Positions 58,874 to 64,000 of a DNA stretch of 64,000 nt are shown here, one piece after another; the stretch's first letter is position 1, and every line of letters starts with the position of its first letter. Under the pieces are notes generated by a model. It was not told the origin of the DNA. It was given only the letters and a program-made list of their open reading frames with translations, and made no database searches. Origin of the DNA: ZC4RG20 sp036381515 (GTDB taxonomy: Bacteria; Pseudomonadota; Gammaproteobacteria; Steroidobacterales; Rariloculaceae); the NCBI GenBank assembly GCA_036381515.1, contig DASVCR010000052.1, positions 1 to 64,000 on the forward strand. Direction: 5' to 3'. A program made the translations under genes and the position numbers.

Positions 58874-60742
58874 ATGAGCTCCATCAGAGACACGCTCGAG
58901 CAGCTCAAGTCCGAGTACGTCGAGCTGCACACGCGCAAGGAAGACCTGTTCTGGGTCACGAAGATGGGCCTCGCCGACGACATGCCGGCGGCCCGCAAGG
59001 CGATGGCGGAAGCGGAGATCGCGTGGAACCGGTTTCTGCAGGACCCGGCTCGGCTCGCGTCGCTGCGTGAACTCGCGGCGCGGCCGAACGGCATGAGCGC
59101 TGCCGAGAAGCGGATCCTCGAAGGCTGGATCGCGACGCTCGCCGCGCACGTGATCGAGGACCCGGACGCGCGAAAGCTCTCCGCGGAGATCGTCGAGCTC
59201 GAGGCCGAGCTCGCCGAGAAGCGCGCGACGATGCCGCTCGGCTACGTCGACCCGGCGACCGGCCGACACACGCCGGCGTCGAGCGTGCGGCTCGGGATGA
59301 TGATGCGCACGGATCCGGACGAGGCACGGCGCAAGGCGGCCTACGAGGGACTCCGGAGCATCGAGCCGTACGTGCTCGACGCCGGCTTCCTCGAGATCGT
59401 CAGGAAGCGCAATCGCCTCGGCCGGATGCTCGGGCACGAGGATTACTACGCGTGGCGCGTCGCGGTCGTCGAGCGGATGAGCAAGCGCGAGGTGTTCGAC
59501 CGGCTCGACGTGCTCGCGGCGCGCACGGCCGAGAAGTCGAAGGCGGAGCTTGCGGCGTTCGAGAGAAAGCACGGACCGGGTGCGCTCGATCCGTGGAATT
59601 TCCGCTACCTGCGCTCCGGCGACGTCGAGCGGGAGCTCGATCCGTATTTCGGCTTCGCGGACGCGCTCGAGCGCTGGGGGCGCTCGTTCCATGCGCTCGG
59701 CGTGCGCTATCGCGGCGCGACGCTGACGCTCGACCTCGTCGACCGTTCCGGCAAGTACGAGAACGGCTTCATGCACGGGCCGGGCCCCGCGTTCTTCGAC
59801 AACGGCACGTGGCGCCCGGCACGCGTGAACTTCACCGCGAACGCGGTCGTCGGCCAGGTCGGCAGCGGGCGCGACGCGGCCCGCACGCTCTTTCACGAAG
59901 GCGGGCATGCGGCCCACTTCGCGAACATCGTCGCCGATGCGCCGTGCTTCAGCCACGAGTTCGCGCCGACCAGCGTCGCGTACGCCGAGACGCAATCGAT
60001 GTTCATGGAATCGCTGCTCGGCGACGCCGACTGGCGCGTGCGCTACGCACGCGACGAGCACGGCCGCGCGATGCCGCTCGAGCTGATCGAACGGTCGATC
60101 GGCGAGACCCAGCCTTTCCGCGCGTGGGACATGCGGATGATGCTGACGGTGCCGTTCGCCGAACGCGCGCTGTACGAGCTCGCGGACGCCGATCTGCGCC
60201 CGGACCGCGTGCTCGAGACGTTCCGACGCATCGAGCGCGAGCTGCAGGGGCTCTCGGCGGGCGTCCGTCCGGTGCTCGCGGTGCCGCATCTGCTCGCCGG
60301 GGAGTCGAGCGCGTACTACCACGGCTACGTGCTCGCCGAGATGGCCGTGCAGCAGACGCGGCGCTTCTTCCTCGAGCGCGACGGATACCTCACCGACAAC
60401 CCGCGAATCGGGCCGGATCTCGCGCAGCACTACTGGGCGCCGGGCAACGCGGCGTCGTTCGATTCGACGCTCGTCGCGCTGACCGGCGCTTCGCTCGCGC
60501 CCGATGCGCTCGTCGACGCGTGCAACCTCGGCACCGACGAGGCGATCGCCGAGGCGCGCGCGGCGGTGGAGCGTGCCCGCAAGCGGCCGATGCCGGAGGG
60601 GCCGGTTCGGCTCGATGCGACGATCCGCGTCGTGCACGGCCGCGATACGGTCGCGACGACGGAAGGCGGCGACTTCGAGCGCGCCGCCGCCGATTTCGCT
60701 TCGTTCATCCGCAGGCTCGAAGCGCAGAGCGAGGCTGCGTAA
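58874..60742 (+). CDS. M3-type zinc oligopeptidase
   Basis: The 622-residue metallopeptidase has the M3 motif FHEGGHAAH (His341, Glu342, His345), with a downstream Glu in the EFAPTSVAYAETQSMFME segment as third ligand. The long helical N-terminal half and the C-terminal YYHGYVLAEMAV block fit M3/M2-type peptidases that cut short peptides in the cytoplasm. There is no signal peptide. The region after residue 570 is slightly extended. The ATG at 58874 has no ribosome site; TAAAGT (58862-58867) ends 6 nt before it. It ends convergently with the methyltransferase gene. Confidence 0.85.
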   Translation: MSSIRDTLEQLKSEYVELHTRKEDLFWVTKMGLADDMPAARKAMAEAEIAWNRFLQDPARLASLRELAARPNGMSAAEKRILEGWIATLAAHVIEDPDARKLSAEIVELEAELAEKRATMPLGYVDPATGRHTPASSVRLGMMMRTDPDEARRKAAYEGLRSIEPYVLDAGFLEIVRKRNRLGRMLGHEDYYAWRVAVVERMSKREVFDRLDVLAARTAEKSKAELAAFERKHGPGALDPWNFRYLRSGDVERELDPYFGFADALERWGRSFHALGVRYRGATLTLDLVDRSGKYENGFMHGPGPAFFDNGTWRPARVNFTANAVVGQVGSGRDAARTLFHEGGHAAHFANIVADAPCFSHEFAPTSVAYAETQSMFMESLLGDADWRVRYARDEHGRAMPLELIERSIGETQPFRAWDMRMMLTVPFAERALYELADADLRPDRVLETFRRIERELQGLSAGVRPVLAVPHLLAGESSAYYHGYVLAEMAVQQTRRFFLERDGYLTDNPRIGPDLAQHYWAPGNAASFDSTLVALTGASLAPDALVDACNLGTDEAIAEARAAVERARKRPMPEGPVRLDATIRVVHGRDTVATTEGGDFERAAADFASFIRRLEAQSEAA

Positions 60743-60765
60743 CGGCCGCGGACGTCGACGGCGAC

Positions 60766-61818
60766 CTATGGGCGCGCTTCGAACACGAGGTTGAACGGCG
60801 TTTCCGTCGCGCGCCGGAACCGCGAGAACCCGCCGCCGTCGATCATGACCTGCCGCAGCCGCCTCTCGCCGGCCTGCGCGCCGAGCGCCGGTCCGCGCTT
60901 CGCCAGGGAGACCGGCACGCACACGAGGGACGACGCGCCGTAGTAGACGCGGCCGACCGGATTCAGGTTGCTCGCGACGTCGTCGTGCGCGAACGGCTCG
61001 ACGAGCATGCAGTGCCCGTCCGGCTGCAACGACTCGCGGGCGTGCCGGGCCGCGCCGGCGGGGTCGGCCATGTCGTGCAGCGCGTCGAAGAACGCGATCA
61101 GATCGTAGCCGCCTTCCTCGTACGACGTCGCGTCCGCCTGCTCGAAGCGCGCGTTGCCTGCGCCGGCGTCGGCCGCGCGGCGCCGGGCCGTTTCGATCGA
61201 CGCGCCGTGATAGTCGATGCCGACGAACTCCGACCGCGGGAACGCCTTCGCCATCAGGATCGTGCTCGAGCCGTGGCCGCAGCCGACGTCGGCAACCTTC
61301 GCGCCCCGCTCGAGCTTCTCGACGACGCCGTCGAGGGCGGGAAGCCACGACGAGACCAGGTTTGCGTTGTAGCTCGCGCGGAAGAAGCGCTCGGTGCCGG
61401 CGAAGAGACACGGATGGTGCTCCCCCCATTCCATGCCGTCGCCGGTTTGGAAGTTGCGGACCGCGCGCTCGCGGACATGGAAGAGGTCCTGGACGATCTC
61501 ATAGGCGCCCGGAAGGTCGACCGGTCCGTTCGGGTCGGCGAGGCAGAGCGCCTGCTCGGCGTTCAGGAAATATCGATCGGCGGCGGGGTCGTACTCGACG
61601 TATCCGCCCGCCGCCTGATTGCCCAGCCACTCGCGCACGTAGCGCTCGTGCGTGCCGGTGCGCTCGGCGAGCTCGGCCGCGGTCAGCGGGGCCGCGGCGA
61701 GCTCACGATAGAAGCCGAGCTCGTCGCCGATCAGAACGAGCACCGCGCTGATCGAGGCGCCGAGGTCCGTCACGGCCTTCCCGAGGAACGCGTCGAGTTT
61801 TGCTTGATCGACTGTCAT
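60766..61818 (-). CDS. Class I SAM-dependent methyltransferase
   Basis: The 350-residue protein has an N-terminal winged-helix region (ELAERTGTHERYVREWLGNQ) and a C-terminal methyltransferase fold. SAM-binding motif I is AKVADVGCGHGSSTILMAKAFP, motif II EFVGIDYHGASI, and later GGYDLIAFFDALHDM. This two-domain layout resembles Rv2258c-like or O-methyltransferase-type enzymes; the substrate is unknown. The ATG at 61818 has AAGGGGGA upstream. A longer in-frame extension to 61935 adds an unlikely N-terminus. Confidence 0.88.
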   Translation of the reverse strand: MTVDQAKLDAFLGKAVTDLGASISAVLVLIGDELGFYRELAAAPLTAAELAERTGTHERYVREWLGNQAAGGYVEYDPAADRYFLNAEQALCLADPNGPVDLPGAYEIVQDLFHVRERAVRNFQTGDGMEWGEHHPCLFAGTERFFRASYNANLVSSWLPALDGVVEKLERGAKVADVGCGHGSSTILMAKAFPRSEFVGIDYHGASIETARRRAADAGAGNARFEQADATSYEEGGYDLIAFFDALHDMADPAGAARHARESLQPDGHCMLVEPFAHDDVASNLNPVGRVYYGASSLVCVPVSLAKRGPALGAQAGERRLRQVMIDGGGFSRFRRATETPFNLVFEARP

Positions 61819-61989
61819 TGCGGAATCCCCCTTCGGATATCGAGCCCCGACAGGGACCGATACAGCGAGTATCTTACCGTATCGTCGGCATGACAATCGT
61901 GAGGACGAGACTGGCAGGTGCGGCGTCGCCGGCAAGTGAAAGCGGCCGCGCGGGATGGAGGGGCAAGGCCGCCTGGCGCGCCGAGCCTT

Positions 61990-62889
61990 TCAGCGCTCCG
62001 CTTCGGTCCGCCGGCCGGCGGCTTCCGCGTCGGTTGCGGGATCGAGCTCGACGTACTTCAGGTCGAGCCTTCCGGCGAGGCTGACGATGTCGCCGTCGAC
62101 CAGCAGCCGGCGCCCCACGGGCTCCGAGTTCACGTAGATGCCGTTCGTGCTGCCCGCGTCCTCGATGATGACGTCGGCGCCGCGCACGATCACCCGCGCA
62201 TGCGTTCGGCTGATGAACTCGCGCCGTATGCAGATGTCGTTGCTCGACGCGCGCCCGATCGTGACGCCCGGCCTCGTGATCGGATAGGTCGTGCCATCGG
62301 GCGCTTCGAGCACGGCGATCGGTCCGCGATGACGCTGCAGATCGCGTCGGAACAGCTCGCCGATCTGGATGATCTCGACGTTCTCCGCGCCGCCTTCGGC
62401 TTCGTCGGGCGCGCGTTCGGTCACCGGCATCCCCGCCGCTTGCGACGCGGGATCCTGCGGCTCCATCAGCTTCTCGAGCGCGTCGATCCGCGCCTGCTTC
62501 GCTTCGAGCTCGCTCTCGAGCTTGCCGATCAGGTGCCGCTGAGCGACGAGCTCCTGGCGCAGCGAGCGGATCTCGTCGGCGCTCCCGAGCCGGCGCTCGA
62601 GCTCGACGATGCGGTTCGAGAGCATCTCTCGCTCTGCGTCCTTGCGGGCAAGTGCGTCGTCCGCATCACGAAGACGCTGCTCCAGGCCGGCGAGCGTGTC
62701 CTGATACTGCTCGAGGCGCTTCTGCAGGTGCGACCAGTGCTGCCTGCGTCCGTCGATATGGGCTCGCAGCTCGCCGATCGTGGCCCGCAGCTGCGCGTTG
62801 GTCTTCTCGAGCTCGCGGATCCTCGCGTCGGAGCCGTCGAGCGGGGTGGAGGTCTCGTTGCCGGTATTCATCTCGTCGTTCGCGGCCAT
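61990..62889 (-). CDS. FHA-domain protein with coiled coil
   Basis: The 299-residue protein has a long coiled coil (about 20-145, e.g. LEQRLRDADDALARKDAERE) and a C-terminal FHA domain at about 190-275 (GVTIGRASSNDICIRREFISRTHARVIV, DAGSTNGIYVN). The FHA serine/arginine and STNG loop for phosphothreonine binding are intact. It would read a Ser/Thr kinase signal; no kinase is in the window. It follows the LuxR-type regulator gene by 42 bp on the same strand, so the two likely form an operon linking phospho-signals to transcription. Confidence 0.9.
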   Translation of the reverse strand: MAANDEMNTGNETSTPLDGSDARIRELEKTNAQLRATIGELRAHIDGRRQHWSHLQKRLEQYQDTLAGLEQRLRDADDALARKDAEREMLSNRIVELERRLGSADEIRSLRQELVAQRHLIGKLESELEAKQARIDALEKLMEPQDPASQAAGMPVTERAPDEAEGGAENVEIIQIGELFRRDLQRHRGPIAVLEAPDGTTYPITRPGVTIGRASSNDICIRREFISRTHARVIVRGADVIIEDAGSTNGIYVNSEPVGRRLLVDGDIVSLAGRLDLKYVELDPATDAEAAGRRTEAER

Positions 62890-62931
62890 GGACCGGTCGC
62901 CTCGGCAGATCGAATGGGGCGGCTGCGGCGG

Positions 62932-63609
62932 TCAGTCGCGCGATCTGCCGAGATCGGGGATGCCCGACCGCAGGTTGTGCACGGTCGAAACGATCGCCGT
63001 CCGGGTCTTCACGCCGAGCTTCGCGCGAATGGATTTCAGGTACGCCCGCACCGTCTCGACGCTCACCGTGAGCCGCGCCGCGATCTCCTTGTCCGTCATC
63101 CCGGACATCAGCGCGTCCAGCACATCCACCTCGCGCCTCGAAAGCCGGAACAGCCCCTTCACCTTGTCGAGATCCACGAGCTTCGTGTTGCCGATCGGCT
63201 CGATCAGCGCCGCGTAGACTTCCTCCGCGTCCTGATCGACCTTCTGCAGCCGGAACAGGCGCATGCAGTGGAACCGGTTCTCGAGAATCACGAGCGCGCA
63301 TCGCTCGCCGGGCTTGTCGACGACGAGTTGCTTGACGAGGGATACGACGGGCTGCGGCTCGCGGAACAGCCTTTGGGCCTCGGCGAGCGCCGCGTCGACC
63401 CTCGGGTCCGGGACCTCGCCGCCGTCGTCCCCCGCCGCGAGCGGCGCGGACGAGTAGAGCAGCTCCGCGTCCCGGTTCAGAAGCAGCAGGAGCGGCCGCT
63501 GGCGCCGGCGAAGGATGTCCGCAAGCCTGAAGTCGTATTGCGGATCCGCGTTGTAGAGGTCGATGCGGTCGATAGACCGCAGCGCAGCATCCGTCGGACT
63601 CAGGTCCAT
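62932..63609 (-). CDS. LuxR-type helix-turn-helix regulator
   Basis: The 225-residue protein has a C-terminal LuxR/GerE DNA-binding domain at about 158-215 (LSRREVDVLDALMSGMTDKEIAARL followed by SVETVRAYLKSIRAKLGVKTRTAIV). The N-terminal region has no receiver domain or AHL-binding tryptophan pattern and is PAS-like at best. Its input is unknown. It precedes the FHA protein gene in a probable operon. GGGGGAA-type purines lie before the ATG at 63609. Confidence 0.88.
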   Translation of the reverse strand: MDLSPTDAALRSIDRIDLYNADPQYDFRLADILRRRQRPLLLLLNRDAELLYSSAPLAAGDDGGEVPDPRVDAALAEAQRLFREPQPVVSLVKQLVVDKPGERCALVILENRFHCMRLFRLQKVDQDAEEVYAALIEPIGNTKLVDLDKVKGLFRLSRREVDVLDALMSGMTDKEIAARLTVSVETVRAYLKSIRAKLGVKTRTAIVSTVHNLRSGIPDLGRSRD

Positions 63610-63758
63610 CGTGTTCCCCCCTTTGCGTTCGAGGTGTTCTCGGGCGGTGTTGTTGTCGTTATTGCTCGCCCGCGAATCGTCGATGGGCTTCGATTCGCGA
63701 AGCTTAGCTTTCGTCAGGACGCCCGAGCCGTGACACAGGTCTCGCTTTCGGTACGGCT

Positions 63759-63792
63759 GCGGCGGGGAGGGCGCGCCCGCTCTCCCCGCCGC
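63759..63792. terminator. Strong GC hairpin downstream of the decarboxylase gene
   Basis: GCGGCGGGGAG (63759-63769) and CTCCCCGCCGC (63782-63792) form a perfect 11-bp stem with a 12-nt loop. It lies 8 bp beyond the stop of the minus-strand decarboxylase gene and upstream of the LuxR gene. There is no T-run, so termination strength is uncertain. Confidence 0.5.
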
Positions 63793-63799
63793 ACCCCGC

Positions 63800-64000
63800 T
63801 TATTGGCCCGCCGTGTCCCGCTCGAGCTCGGCCAGTGCCTCCTTCGCGACGCGGAACGAGTCGACGGCCGCAGGGATGCCGGAGTAGATGCCGATGTGCA
63901 GCAGCACCTCGCGGATTTCCTCCTTCGTGCAGCCGTTGCGGATCGCGCCCTTCACGTGGATCTTGAGCTCGTGGTGACGGTTCAGCGTGCCGAGCAGCGC
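63800..64000 (-). CDS. Carboxymuconolactone decarboxylase-family protein, partial
   Basis: Only the C-terminal 66 residues are in the window; the 5' end lies beyond base 64000. The frame reads ALLGTLNRHHELKIHVKGAI, then RNGCTKEEIREVLLHIGIYS, then GIPAAVDSFRVAKEALAELE. This is the end of the CMD domain as in 4-carboxymuconolactone decarboxylase (PcaC). HELKIHVKGAIRNG is close to true PcaC, but one enzyme cannot be told from related CMD proteins without the N-terminus. Confidence 0.85.
   Translation of the reverse strand, partial: ALLGTLNRHHELKIHVKGAIRNGCTKEEIREVLLHIGIYSGIPAAVDSFRVAKEALAELERDTAGQ

Overview
The window is one high-GC, densely coded stretch of bacterial chromosome with no rRNA, tRNA, prophage, IS element or CRISPR array that I could see. 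The gene content suggests a free-living, aerobic Gram-negative proteobacterium, most likely a GC-rich gammaproteobacterium. The evidence is LpxR-like and OmpA-like outer-membrane barrels, lipoproteins, an MltD-type transglycosylase, AMP nucleosidase, Tex, and intergenic palindromes of a type I associate with gammaproteobacteria. Taxonomy below class is a guess.

Layout. 1-9.5 kb: TerC-like protein, secreted metallo-beta-lactamase-fold protein and 2-hydroxyacid dehydrogenase, alanine dehydrogenase (opposite strand), UMF1-type MFS transporter with an M20 amidohydrolase, malonyl-ACP transacylase-like protein, and a fused ATP sulfurylase/APS kinase. 9.5-10.25 kb: 800 bp of palindromic and tandem repeats. 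10.25-16.2 kb: FAD-linked oxidase behind a c-di-GMP-I riboswitch, lipoprotein hydrolase, orphan MacB-type permease, M23 peptidase, two small genes. 16.2-24.3 kb: a gap with DnaA-box-like sites, the sulfite reductase operon (DUF2849, CysI, DUF934), HemD, orphan TAXI binding protein, MltD, cupin. 24.3-30.4 kb: lectin-like secreted protein, FkbM methyltransferase, LpxR-like deacylase with tandem operator-like palindromes upstream, DUF4159, SnoaL-like, LLM oxidoreductase, CHRD protein.

30.5-33.1 kb: trehalose synthesis (otsB, a small conserved gene, otsA), followed by another palindromic element. 33.4-42 kb: sugar dehydrogenase fused to a haem domain, sugar transferase, CPBP protease, CBS protein with an SLC13 permease, AMP nucleosidase. 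42-47.8 kb: sulfurtransferase, AHL-lactonase-like protein, MepK-like DUF882 peptidase and L,D-transpeptidase (head to head), a six-hairpin glycosidase, an outer-membrane barrel. 47.9-52.7 kb: a tight run with a pyrimidine-dimer glycosylase and two unknown membrane proteins, then a second sugar dehydrogenase and a hotdog protein. 52.7-64 kb: Tex, a sulfotransferase/arylsulfotransferase-like cluster, M3-type peptidase, methyltransferase, FHA protein and LuxR regulator, and a carboxymuconolactone decarboxylase cut by the window end.

Two themes recur. One is sulfur: PAPS formation, sulfite reduction with siroheme precursor synthesis, sulfurtransferase, and two sulfotransfer-type proteins. The other is the envelope: peptidoglycan hydrolases, L,D-transpeptidase, lipid A deacylase, outer-membrane proteins. 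The most notable non-coding signals are the c-di-GMP-I riboswitch, a dispersed palindrome family whose arms differ between copies but stay self-complementary, REP-like hairpins, and several starts that look leaderless.
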